Assembly: GCA_964496975.1 (NCBI GenBank)
Contig: CAZCBN010000057.1
Coordinates: 1 to 19,370, forward strand
Direction: 5' to 3'
DNA from: CAZCBN01 sp964496975
GTDB lineage: Bacteria; Planctomycetota; Phycisphaerae; Phycisphaerales; UBA1924
DNA length: 19,370 nt
Made by a program: the position numbers and the translations under genes. Under the pieces are notes generated by a model. That model was not told where the DNA came from, did not search any database, and saw only the letters and a list, made by a program, of their open reading frames with translations. Numbering within the stretch: the stretch's first letter is position 1; every line of letters starts with the position of its first letter. Below, piece by piece: positions 1-7,842 of this stretch.

Positions 1-1163
<1,163 letters not shown>

Positions 1164-1258
1164 ACGCGGAATCCCTTTCGTTCTCGATCTCGGCCCACGC
1201 CCGTCGCCCCCGCTGCCCTTGGGCAGCAACGCGCCGGCGCCGGCCGAGCAGGTTCAGG

Positions 1259-1504
1259 TCACTCTTTTCCGATTCGCAGGTACGCGACGCGCTCGGCGTC
1301 GAGGATGTAAATGGACTGCCCGTCGGTCACCTTCACCAAATGGTCCGGCTCGTCGGGCACCAGCATCGCCCGCTTGATCCGCACCACCGGCGCCGAATGC
1401 GCCGCCGAAACCCCCTCCCCCGGGTGCACATGCGCAAACACCACGACAAGGTCGCGCTCACCGTTCAGTTCACGCAGGGCTTGGCGGAGGGTGTCGGCGG
1501 TCAT
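1259..1504 (-). CDS. Small unknown protein encoded between groES and groEL
   Basis: This is an 81-residue protein I do not recognise. It begins MTADTLRQALRELNGERDLVV and ends in an alternating hydrophobic stretch, QSIYILDAERVAYLRIG, which suggests a small beta-rich fold. It has no signal peptide, membrane segment or cysteine motif. It lies 95 bases upstream of groEL and 219 bases downstream of groES on the same strand, so it should share their transcript. The amino-acid mix is ordinary (acidic, hydrophobic and basic residues in balance) rather than the Arg/Pro/Gly skew of shadow frames, which is the main reason to believe it. No strong Shine-Dalgarno precedes the ATG at 1502-1504, which weakens the start call. 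A chaperonin-related role would be guesswork from position only. Confidence 0.7.
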   Translation of the reverse strand: MTADTLRQALRELNGERDLVVVFAHVHPGEGVSAAHSAPVVRIKRAMLVPDEPDHLVKVTDGQSIYILDAERVAYLRIGKE

Positions 1505-1587
1505 GGGTGGCAGGTGTCAGAGACAGGTGGCTTTGGAATGCGGGCTCTGAAAATGGTCACAAGCGAAGTGGGGAATCGTGCGAGGGA

Positions 1588-1708
1588 AATGGGGAATGGG
1601 CAGTGGGCAATGGGAGAAGACTCAGGGGAAGACGCCCGGGCTCAGGTGCACCACAGGCGACGCCGTGGCCCATTCCCTCTTGCCCATTCCCCATTCCCCA
1701 TCCCCGGT
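1588..1708. repeat. Two opposed 7-bp tandem arrays between groES and the small gene
   Basis: At 1588-1615 four heptamers follow one another: AATGGGG, AATGGGC, AGTGGGC, AATGGGA. At 1681-1708 the other strand's version appears as TGCCCAT, TCCCCAT, TCCCCAT, CCCCGGT. The arms 1591-1614 and 1669-1692 are complementary at 20 of 24 positions, so a transcript could fold into a long imperfect hairpin with a loop of about 54 bases. A period of seven is incompatible with coding, and no gene spans it. Confidence 0.8.
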
Positions 1709-1723
1709 CCCCGCCCAAGCTCC

Positions 1724-2041
1724 TCAATCCACCACCGCCAACACATCATCCTCCGACATGATCAACAGCTCCTCGCCGTCGATCTTGATCTCCGTGCCGG
1801 CGTACGACGTGAAGATCACCTTGTTCCCCGGCTTCACCGTCAGCGGCGTGCGCTCGCCCGTCTCGGTGTTCAGCTTGCCGTTGCCCACCGCCTCGATGGT
1901 GCCGGTCTTGGGCCGCTCCTTGCTGCTCTCGGGCAGGAACAGGCCGCTGGAGGTCTTCGTCTCCGCCTCGTCGCGCCGCACGATGATCTTGTCGTGCAGG
2001 GGGCGGACGCTCAGTTTGCTCTTCGTCGCGGTCTTGGCCAT
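1724..2041 (-). CDS. groES: Co-chaperonin GroES (10 kDa)
   Basis: This 105-residue protein caps the GroEL ring in the cytoplasm. It begins MAKTATKSKLSVRPLHDKII and shows the family signature RPLHDKIIVRR at 13-23, the mobile loop around 27-45 with GLFLP in place of the common GGIVL tripeptide region, and the closing beta strands with VIFTSYAGTEIKIDGEE and LIMSEDDVLAVV. The start at 2039-2041 is chosen because homology begins there and GGAG lies about 8 bases upstream. The longer open frame reaching 2182 only translates tandem-repeat DNA. It is the first gene of a groES, unknown gene, groEL series. The residue count is slightly above the usual 95-100 because of the basic N-terminal tail. Confidence 0.96.
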   Translation of the reverse strand: MAKTATKSKLSVRPLHDKIIVRRDEAETKTSSGLFLPESSKERPKTGTIEAVGNGKLNTETGERTPLTVKPGNKVIFTSYAGTEIKIDGEELLIMSEDDVLAVVD

Positions 2042-2079
2042 GTGCGTTCTCCGAAAGGAAGGTCTCACCCGTCGCGGGC

Positions 2080-2139
2080 CGTCGCCCCAACGGTCGCCCA
2101 ATCTGTCACCCAAACTCTCATCCAGCCGGTCAGCCGATC
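2080..2139. repeat. Five-unit degenerate 12-bp tandem array upstream of groES
   Basis: Read on the minus strand, five consecutive 12-mers occur: GATCGGCTGACC, GGCTGGATGAGA, GTTTGGGTGACA, GATTGGGCGACC, GTTGGGGCGACG. The shared core is roughly GG-C/T-GA-C. The array sits 39-98 bases upstream of the groES start, where a promoter or leader would be expected. The sequence resembles the 12-bp array at 16024-16155 in its GGCGA(C/T)C core. Confidence 0.75.
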
Positions 2140-2154
2140 TCTCGCTCACCCCAC

Positions 2155-2203
2155 TCCCCGCTGCCCACTGCCCACTGCCCATTCCCCACTCCCTGCTCCC
2201 GCA
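2155..2203. repeat. Seven-unit 7-bp tandem array upstream of groES
   Basis: The heptamers run TCCCCGC, TGCCCAC, TGCCCAC, TGCCCAT, TCCCCAC, TCCCTGC, TCCCGCA. Positions 2169-2188 are the exact reverse complement of 1590-1609 on the far side of groES. The array lies between the receiver-like gene and groES and has no coding role in either direction. Confidence 0.8.
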
Positions 2204-2209
2204 CCCCTC

Positions 2210-2920
2210 TCACCCCGTCGGCCACCGCCCCGCGTAGTGCCGGTGCAGCAGGCGCCGCAGCACTTCCAACAGCAGCTCAAGGTCCCGGCTCTCCCGCGGC
2301 CGGTCCAGCACCGCGAACGCCCCCGCCCGCAGCGCCGCCGCGATCTCCCGCTGGTCGTCCCGGCTCGTCCGACGCCGCTTCACCACCACCGTCGGCGGAG
2401 GCGACGAAAGCCGCGCCAAAAGCGTCAGCACCTGAGGCCCCGCCTCGGCCCCGCCCCGGCTCGCCACGCTCCCCACGCCGCCGCTCACGCCGGGCCCGGT
2501 CCCCATCGGCCCAGTTCCCGTCGGCCCCGCCGCCGGCGACAAACCGCCCGTCCCCCCAATCCCGCCGCTGCCCATCGCCCCAAGCCCGGCGCCAGTCCCG
2601 CCCCCCGGCCCAGTCCCTGGCCCAGTCCCAGCCCCAGCCCCGCTCCCGCCCACCGCCGCCTCCAGCGGCAGGCCCAGGTCCACCACCGCAATGTGGATCG
2701 GCGTGGACGCAATCACCCGAGCCGCCTCACGCGCCGAGTGCGCCCGCACCGACCGCACCCCCATCGGGTCCAGCAGCTTCGGGAGCCGGTCCACCCACGG
2801 GTCGTCGTCCCACCCGGCGTACGACAGCAGCAGGTTCAGCCGCCCCCCCGGCCCACCAGACGCCCCCCCGGAGCCCTGCTCCGGCGGAACCGATTGAGGA
2901 TGGAGGCGCACGTTCAGCAT
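2210..2920 (-). CDS. Degenerate response-regulator receiver protein with a Gly-rich insertion
   Basis: The 236-residue product looks like a single CheY-type receiver interrupted by low-complexity sequence. Residues 28-37 form the first strand (LNLLLSYAGW), followed by the acidic DDD at 38-40. Strand three ends in AVVDLGLPL with the candidate phospho-acceptor Asp81. Residues 90-160 are almost only Gly, Ala, Thr, Pro and Ser. The fold resumes with PTVVVKRRR and AGAFAVLDRP. Two conserved features are missing: the Ser/Thr after strand four, and the Lys of the usual Lys-Pro pair, which is Arg207-Pro208. There is no output domain. It may act through protein contacts, or phosphorylation may be lost. 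The ATG at 2918-2920 was chosen because upstream residues are shadow-like and GGGAG is close by. The gene lies between mraZ and groES, all on the minus strand. Confidence 0.7.
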   Translation of the reverse strand: MLNVRLHPQSVPPEQGSGGASGGPGGRLNLLLSYAGWDDDPWVDRLPKLLDPMGVRSVRAHSAREAARVIASTPIHIAVVDLGLPLEAAVGGSGAGAGTGPGTGPGGGTGAGLGAMGSGGIGGTGGLSPAAGPTGTGPMGTGPGVSGGVGSVASRGGAEAGPQVLTLLARLSSPPPTVVVKRRRTSRDDQREIAAALRAGAFAVLDRPRESRDLELLLEVLRRLLHRHYAGRWPTG

Positions 2921-3587
2921 GCTCCCGAGCCCGCGGCAAACCGCGTGCCGAGCCCGCCCACCCCCAAACGCCCCCGCCGTCCCTCGCCGCGACCCCCTCG
3001 CGACCGTCAGACCGCCGCCCCCTCCCCGCCCGCCGCGCGACGGACCCCCGCCGAGTGCCAGTCTGGCAGCCCCGCCCGCACCCACACCGCCGCAAAAACA
3101 AAGAAACGCCCGCGGCGTGGTGACGCTCGCGGGCGTGGGAGGTTGGCGGCGGGGCGTGGGAGCATGGCGGTGCTGCCCCGTCGCCGTTGGGTGGAAGCCG
3201 CCGGACCCGGGGTGGCGGGGCCGGCGAGTGGGCTGCGGCCGCGAAACATCGCGCGGCGTGTCTCAGGCCTTGGGTCCCGAGCTGGTCCGCTTGCTCGCCC
3301 CCCGCTCCTCGGGCGGGGGGCTTCTGGGCGGGCCGATGCGGCCCCCGCGTCCTTGCGGGGGCCGCCGTCCGTGGCTTGGCGGCGCTCGGTCCGGGCTGCG
3401 TCGTGCAGCCCGGGCGGTGTGAGCGCCGGGTGGCTCGGGAGGGGCGGGCGTCCATGCGTGCGCCCCGGGGCCTTCGGCAGCAATGCCCTGGTTGTCAAAC
3501 CCTCGCCCCGCCCGGTCAGGCGGGCCGAAGCCCTCATCGCACGCCGTCGTGCGCCGCCCCCCGCTCAGCCCCGCAGGGCCCGGGCCC
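2921..3587. other. 667-base gene-free, hairpin-rich region between mraZ and the receiver gene
   Basis: No open frame here has a believable protein. Five strong hairpins occur in succession: 3297-3321 (9-bp stem), 3341-3362 (8-bp stem, six-base loop), 3391-3413 (9-bp stem, five-base loop), 3507-3524 (6-bp stem) and 3538-3553 (6-bp stem, four-base loop). A minus-strand terminator follows at 3092-3136. The region could be a long mraZ 3' untranslated region or an independent structured RNA. I looked for the conserved cores of RNase P RNA, tmRNA and SRP RNA and found none. Confidence 0.55.
3092..3136 (-). terminator. Rho-independent terminator, minus strand
   Basis: On the minus strand CGCCCGCG pairs with CGCGGGCG, and inside it GCGT pairs with ACGC around a four-base loop, with a single bulged base. 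The stem is followed by TTTCTTTGTTTTT. It would end transcripts coming from mraZ or from the structured region between 3140 and 3587, and it separates them from the receiver-like gene. Confidence 0.85.
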
Positions 3588-4052
3588 TCACGCCCCGCCG
3601 CTCCCCCGCGTCCGCTCGACCAGCGAAGACAGCGACCGGAACCGCTCCGTCAGCTCCGCGTTCCACCTCGCCCGGTCCCGGATCTCCAGCCTCGTGTTCA
3701 CACCAACCACCACCACCTCGCCCGGCATCTGCGTCATTTCGAGCAAACGCCCCGGGATCCGCACGCGGCCGTTGTCGTCCAGCGTCATGTGCTCGGCAAA
3801 GCCGAACAGCGTCGTCTCCAGCTCCGCCACGTCCGAACCGGGCGTCAGCGTCGCGACCCGCGACGACGCCAGCGACTCGAACACCTTCTCGGGATACAGA
3901 CGGATCAGCGAACCGTCCGGCCACGGCATCGCGTACCACCCCTCCCCGTGCACCGCCGGATCGATCAACCCCCGGAACTTCGACGGCACGGCCAGACGCT
4001 GCTTCGCGTCGATCACCGCGTCGGCATGTCCGGTGAAGGGCTTCACGATCAA
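3588..4052 (-). CDS. mraZ: MraZ, transcriptional regulator of the division/cell-wall cluster
   Basis: MraZ is a ring-forming DNA-binding repressor with two SpoVT/AbrB-like half-domains. Both are visible: VIDAKQRLAVPSKFR at about 13-27 and MTLDDNGRVRIPGRLLEM at about 89-106, the second being the canonical AbrB loop. Length (154 residues) fits the family. The longest frame begins with TTG at 4050-4052. GTG at 4044-4046 has GAG eight bases upstream and may be the true start, giving 152 residues. In most bacteria rsmH, ftsL and ftsI follow directly. Here the next 450 bases are structured non-coding DNA ending in a terminator, so this copy is detached from the dcw cluster. I did not find convincing spaced TGGG-type MraZ boxes upstream. 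Family assignment is firm; the regulatory target is unknown. Confidence 0.93.
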   Translation of the reverse strand: MIVKPFTGHADAVIDAKQRLAVPSKFRGLIDPAVHGEGWYAMPWPDGSLIRLYPEKVFESLASSRVATLTPGSDVAELETTLFGFAEHMTLDDNGRVRIPGRLLEMTQMPGEVVVVGVNTRLEIRDRARWNAELTERFRSLSSLVERTRGSGGA

Positions 4053-4763
4053 ATCTCACAGCCGTCCGACCAGCCACCCGTGCCGCCCCCGTCCCATCAG
4101 CCGCCACGGCCTGCAACGCGGAGATGGGGCGGGCGGTCGTCATGCCTGGGCTCCCAACGCGGCGGTGCGAGTGACGCAAACGGGCTTGTCCCGTTCGCGC
4201 CGTTCATCCAAACCAAAGACGAACGTGAGGCGAAACCAGCGGCGAAACGAGCGGAAAATCCCGCTCCTTGCCGATACACGGGCTCCCGGCACTCGGCAGG
4301 CCGGGCTCTTCGGATGTGGTGTGCGGCTCGGCCGCGGGCTCCCATCCATGGGCGACGATGGGATTATGACCCACTCCGCCCCACGATGCAAGACCTTCGC
4401 CCCACATCCGCGGAAAAACACGGAGAATTCGCGCGCCGCGCCCACCGGTCGCACCACCACCAGACCGGTTGCGGGGAGGGCATCCGCCGAACGATCGCCG
4501 GCCAGCCTGTCGCCCGATCCCATCGAAATCCGAACACACACCCGCCCACGCCGTCCCAGGCCGCGCGGCGCCACGCGGAACCTCGCGGCATCGCGCCCGC
4601 GCCGCGGTGGGGGGCGTTGTCCCATGCCCGCATGACGCCCCGCGCCCGGCCGCGGGACCGTCCGAGAAAGCCCGCCGGCCCGCCGCGCGCCGATCGGTAG
4701 ACTCGCCCTCGGCCCTCGTTCCCCCGCGGCCCGCCGCGGTCCCCGCCCCACCGGAGGTGAGCC
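4053..4763. other. 711-base intergenic region between divergent mraZ and flavin-reductase genes
   Basis: Both flanking genes point away from this stretch, so promoters for each should lie here. Positions 4200-4450 are less GC-rich than their surroundings. GGGCTCCC occurs three times (4148-4155, 4280-4287, 4336-4343). A short hairpin AACGGG-CTTGT-CCCGTT lies near 4180, without a U-tract. I could not place -35/-10 boxes with any assurance. No open frame looks like a gene. Confidence 0.5.
4753..4760 (+). promoter_or_regulatory. Ribosome binding site fixing a GTG start
   Basis: GGAGGTGA matches the 16S anti-Shine-Dalgarno well and lies a few bases before the GTG at 4764. It decides the start of the flavin-reductase-like gene, since no ATG is available nearby in frame. 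Confidence 0.8.
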
Positions 4764-5423
4764 GTGCCTGGAGACAGCCCGACGCGCGCGCACGCCTCCG
4801 CCGACTCGGGCCCGCACGCTCCCGCCGACCCCGCCACCCTCGCCGTCATCGCCCGCGCCATGGCGCTGCTGCCCAGCGCGGCGGTGGTCATGACCTCGGC
4901 CTTTGAAGAGGCCCGCGCGGGCGCGCGCATCGTGGGCCTGTGCCCCTGCGCCACCGAGCCCTTGCTGGTCTGCGTCGCGCTGCGCAAGGGCCACGCCATC
5001 GAGCCCCTGATACGCGACAGCCGGGCCTTTTGCCTCTGCCTCATCCGCCCCGACGACAAGCTGCTGAAGCGCAAGTTCCCCGAGCGCGACGCCGCGCACC
5101 CCGCCTCGCCCGACCACCCGCCCGCGCACGCCGCCGGCCCTCAAGGCTCGGGCAGCAACCCCGGCGCCCCCGCGGGTGGGGGCGGCGGCGGATCGGGCGC
5201 GCACGCCGGCGGCTACCCGGCCGACGCCGAGTCGGATCCCTTCGACGCCATCCCCGTCGAGACGCTCGTCACCGGCTGCCCCTGCATCAAGCGCAGCATC
5301 GCCGTGCTCGACTGCGAGGTCGTGCGGCACCTTGACCTGGAGGCCGACTGCGAGCTCTTCGTGGGCCAGGTCCTGTCGGCCCGCGTCTACGACGCCACGG
5401 CCGAGGCGCACACCGCGGGCTGA
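4764..5423 (+). CDS. Flavin-reductase-like FMN-binding split-barrel protein
   Basis: The 219-residue protein resembles the flavin reductase domain family, which binds FMN and typically uses NAD(P)H to reduce flavin. Residues 24-105 carry the N-terminal barrel half (ALLPSAAVVMTSAF, then CATEPLLVCVALRKGHAIEPLIRDSRAF), and residues 158-210 carry the C-terminal half (DPFDAIPVETLVTG, VVRHLDLEADCELFVGQVLSARV). Between them, 112-157 is a Pro/Gly/Ala-rich insert with no predicted fold. Three Cys-X-Cys motifs stand out: C60-P-C62, C90-L-C92 and C172-P-C174. The GTG start at 4764-4766 is set by GGAGGTGA at 4753-4760. The stop is 12 bases from the convergent glycosyltransferase stop. The substrate is unknown, and other FMN-binding split-barrel functions are possible. 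Confidence 0.8.
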   Translation: MPGDSPTRAHASADSGPHAPADPATLAVIARAMALLPSAAVVMTSAFEEARAGARIVGLCPCATEPLLVCVALRKGHAIEPLIRDSRAFCLCLIRPDDKLLKRKFPERDAAHPASPDHPPAHAAGPQGSGSNPGAPAGGGGGGSGAHAGGYPADAESDPFDAIPVETLVTGCPCIKRSIAVLDCEVVRHLDLEADCELFVGQVLSARVYDATAEAHTAG

Positions 5424-5435
5424 TACCCGCCCGAC

Positions 5436-6617
5436 TCACACCGCGAGCGCCCGCCGGATGACGTCGCGCATCGCCGCGATAAACCGGTCTTCGCCGAAGC
5501 GCTCGGCGTTGTCGCGGCACGCCGCCGCGGCCCCCGGTCCTGCGGGGCACCGCGCCATGGCGCGGAGGAGCGCGCCGGGCGTGGGCTCGTCAAAGAGGGC
5601 GCCGGTGACGCCGTCGATGACCGTGTCCTGCGCGCCCCCGGCCCGCCGTGCGACGACCGGGCACCCCGCGGCCTGCGCCTCCACGGCGACGATGCCGAAG
5701 TCTTCCACCTGCGGGAAGAGCAGGCAGCGGGCCCGCCGGTAGAGCCCGAGCAGCGCCTCGTCGGGCACGCGCCCCGCAAACCGCACCAGCCCCGACGCCC
5801 CCCGCCGCGCGACCAGCGCCTCCAGCACGCGGCGCTGGCTCCCGTCGCCCGCGATGACCAGGGGCGTGCGCGCGGCGACGGCCGCCTCGATCGCCAGGTC
5901 CGTGCGCTTGTAGGGCTCCAGCGCCGACACCACGAGCCAAAAATCTTCGCGGGCCGTCGAGGCGTCGGGCGTGAAGACGCCCGTGCGCACGGGCGGGAAC
6001 ACCACATCGGCCTCGCGGTCAAAGCAGCGGCGGATCTCGCGGGCGGTGTGCGTGCTGTTGGCGAGGAACGTGGTGACGCTCGCCGCGGTTGCCGCGTCCC
6101 AGCGCTTCAGCGGCTCGCCGAAGGCGGCGAAGCCGACCGCCCGCAGGCGCGCGCCCACGCCGCGCCCCCGCGTGTATTCGCCCCGGATGCTCCACAAGTA
6201 CCGCGCCGGCGCGTGGCAATAGCACACGTGCGGCACGCCCGCGGGCGGCTTCAGGCCCTTGATCAGGCCGCTGCTGGTGGAGACGAGCAGGTGAAGCGGC
6301 TCGGCCCGGTGGTCGGCGGCGAGGCGGCGGGAGAGGGACTCGACGGCCGCCGGGTAGAGCGGCAGGAGCCACCGCCGCGCGCGCCCGCCGCCGGGCACCG
6401 CGTTGAGGAACGAGACGCGCCGCGGCAGCACGTCGAGCGTGGGCGTCATCGGTCGGCGGTTGTCGAAGAGGGTGTAGACCCGCGTCGCCGGCGCGGGCAG
6501 GGTGCGCGCGATGGCGTCCAGCACCCGCTCGCCCCCGCGGAGGCCCACGAGCCAGTCGTGCGCGAGCGCCACCCGGGGCGTGGGGCCGGACCGGTCTTCG
6601 TGGGTAGCATCGACCAT
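5436..6617 (-). CDS. GT4-family glycosyltransferase
   Basis: This is a retaining GT-B glycosyltransferase of 393 residues, expected to move a sugar from a nucleotide-sugar donor to a glycan or lipid-linked acceptor at the cytoplasmic face of the membrane. The N-terminal Rossmann half opens with RVALAHDWLVGLRGGERVLD at 15-34 and contains YCHAPARYLW at 133-142. The C-terminal half has SALEPYKRTDLAIEA at 231-245, AGDGSQ at 256-261 and the EX7E motif, Glu305 to Glu313 (EDFGIVAVE), then GGAQDTVIDGVTG at 327-339. There is no signal peptide or membrane segment. The ATG at 6615-6617 is preceded by TGAGG about six bases upstream. Its start codon overlaps that of the divergent amidohydrolase. The overall pattern is that of polysaccharide-assembly mannosyl- or glucosyltransferases; the exact sugar cannot be read off. 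Confidence 0.9.
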   Translation of the reverse strand: MVDATHEDRSGPTPRVALAHDWLVGLRGGERVLDAIARTLPAPATRVYTLFDNRRPMTPTLDVLPRRVSFLNAVPGGGRARRWLLPLYPAAVESLSRRLAADHRAEPLHLLVSTSSGLIKGLKPPAGVPHVCYCHAPARYLWSIRGEYTRGRGVGARLRAVGFAAFGEPLKRWDAATAASVTTFLANSTHTAREIRRCFDREADVVFPPVRTGVFTPDASTAREDFWLVVSALEPYKRTDLAIEAAVAARTPLVIAGDGSQRRVLEALVARRGASGLVRFAGRVPDEALLGLYRRARCLLFPQVEDFGIVAVEAQAAGCPVVARRAGGAQDTVIDGVTGALFDEPTPGALLRAMARCPAGPGAAAACRDNAERFGEDRFIAAMRDVIRRALAV

Positions 6618-6618
6618 G
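6615..6618. promoter_or_regulatory. Shared CATG: overlapping divergent start codons
   Basis: CATG at 6615-6618 lies within CCATGG. Its minus strand supplies the ATG of the glycosyltransferase and its plus strand the ATG of the amidohydrolase, so there is no intergenic DNA. Promoters and ribosome binding sites of each gene must lie inside the other's reading frame. Confidence 0.75.
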
Positions 6619-7785
6619 GCGAACCTCACGCACGCGGCGGGCCCCGGCGTTCCCGAGCCCGATGGGCCGCACCCCGCCCGGGGCCCGACCCCGGCCAACC
6701 GCCTCGGGCTTGATTATCGCGCCGAGGCGGCGCGGCTGGGCCGGCCGGTCGTCCCGATCATTGACGTGCACACGCACGTGAACGGGGCGCACGCCGCCGG
6801 CATCTACCGCGAGGCGTGCGATCTGTACGGCGTGGACCACACCTACAGCCAGACGCAGCTCTCGCAGGCGGCCGCGGTGCGCCGGGTGATGGGGAGCCGC
6901 GTGCGTTTCATCGCGATCCCCGAGTACATGGCGAAGGACCGGCGGCACGCGCTGACCGACGGCTTTGTGGAGAACCTGCGCATCTGGCACGGCGAGCACG
7001 GGGCGCGGTGCGTGAAGCTGTGGAACGCGCCGCGGCTGCTCGATCTCTCGCGCGAGGCGGGGATCGGGGACGCGGACGTGCTGCGGCTTGACAACGCGAT
7101 GCGTCGCCGCGTGGCGGACGCGGCGGTGGGCATGGGCATGATGTTCATGACGCACATCGCCGACCCGGACACGTGGTTCGCGACGAAGTACGCCGACGCC
7201 GCGCGGTACATGAGCAAGCAGGCGCACTACGAGGGGCTGGAGCGCATGCTCGAGGCGTACCGCGTGCCGTGGATCGCGGCGCACATGGGGGGCTGGCCCG
7301 AGGACCTGGCGTTCCTGGACGGGCTTTTGTCGCGGCACCCCAACCTGCACCTGGACACGAGCGCGACGAAATGGATGGTGCGCGAGCTGTCGCGCCACCC
7401 GCACGAGGCGTTCCGGGCGTTCATGCTGCGTTGGTGGGGCCGGCTCTTCTTCGGCAGCGACATCGTGACGCTGGACGAGCATCTCACGCCGGTGAAGGAG
7501 GACGCGAAGCGGTTCGGCGCCGAGCTCGCCGGCAGCGAGGCCGAGGCGTTTGACCTGTACGCCAGCCGCTACTGGGCGCTGCGCACGATGTGGGAGACGG
7601 CGTACGACGGCGAGAGCCCGATCGCCGACCCCGACCTGGCGATGGTGGACCCGACGCGGTTCGGGCCGATGGACGCGCCGCGGCTCGTCGGGCGATCGAT
7701 GCCGGCGGACTGGCTCCGCGAGTTTTATCGCGACGCGATCGAACGCGTGGTGGGGGGGTGGTACGCGCGCACGGGCGGGGGCTGA
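6616..7785 (+). CDS. Amidohydrolase-family metal-dependent hydrolase
   Basis: The 389-residue protein fits the amidohydrolase_2 branch of TIM-barrel metal hydrolases and decarboxylases. Candidate metal ligands are in order: His52 and His54 (IIDVHTH), His180 (MTHIADPD), His223 (AAHMGGWPED) and Asp282 (FFGSDIV). Lys134 in RCVKLWN could be a carboxylated lysine, as in some relatives. There is no signal peptide, so it is probably cytoplasmic. The C-terminal 80 residues (YASRYWALRTMWET onwards) resemble the tail region of Planctomycete amidohydrolases of unknown substrate. The ATG at 6616-6618 has only a weak Shine-Dalgarno, but no better in-frame start exists. The gene is divergent from the glycosyltransferase with overlapping starts, and converges on the lipoprotein gene 57 bases further on. 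Confidence 0.88.
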   Translation: MANLTHAAGPGVPEPDGPHPARGPTPANRLGLDYRAEAARLGRPVVPIIDVHTHVNGAHAAGIYREACDLYGVDHTYSQTQLSQAAAVRRVMGSRVRFIAIPEYMAKDRRHALTDGFVENLRIWHGEHGARCVKLWNAPRLLDLSREAGIGDADVLRLDNAMRRRVADAAVGMGMMFMTHIADPDTWFATKYADAARYMSKQAHYEGLERMLEAYRVPWIAAHMGGWPEDLAFLDGLLSRHPNLHLDTSATKWMVRELSRHPHEAFRAFMLRWWGRLFFGSDIVTLDEHLTPVKEDAKRFGAELAGSEAEAFDLYASRYWALRTMWETAYDGESPIADPDLAMVDPTRFGPMDAPRLVGRSMPADWLREFYRDAIERVVGGWYARTGGG

Positions 7786-7792
7786 GCGGGCG

Positions 7793-7822
7793 CGGCTCGG
7801 TCTGGCGCGGCTCCGTCTGGCG
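7793..7822. repeat. Two-copy 15-bp tandem repeat between convergent genes
   Basis: Two adjacent 15-mers, each of the form CGGCTC(C/G)GTCTGGCG, differ at one base. They fill the gap between the amidohydrolase stop (7785) and the lipoprotein stop (7843-7845). No terminator hairpin is evident. Confidence 0.7.
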
Positions 7823-7842
7823 CGGAGGGGTGTGGGCGCGGC

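Noticed and set aside
1164..1258. GCTGCC-GGCAGC hairpin before groEL as a regulatory hairpin or CIRCE element
   Set aside because: Short stem, sequence unlike CIRCE and no U-tract.
3007..3537. 176-codon minus-strand frame in the hairpin-rich region, and another frame ending in GPKA before 3261
   Set aside because: Low-complexity Arg/Pro/Gly/Ala composition, no ribosome binding site and no recognisable motif. The stems and terminator are a better account of the region.
3240..3560. RNase P RNA, tmRNA or SRP RNA downstream of mraZ
   Set aside because: None of their conserved core sequences is present on either strand.
1340..4036. 898-codon plus-strand open frame across groES, the receiver gene and mraZ
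   Set aside because: Antisense to three supported genes; composition dominated by Arg, Pro and Ala as expected from GC-rich stop-free DNA.
4053..4200. G-rich triplets upstream of mraZ as possible MraZ boxes
   Set aside because: The TGGG-like motifs are not regularly spaced in the expected way.
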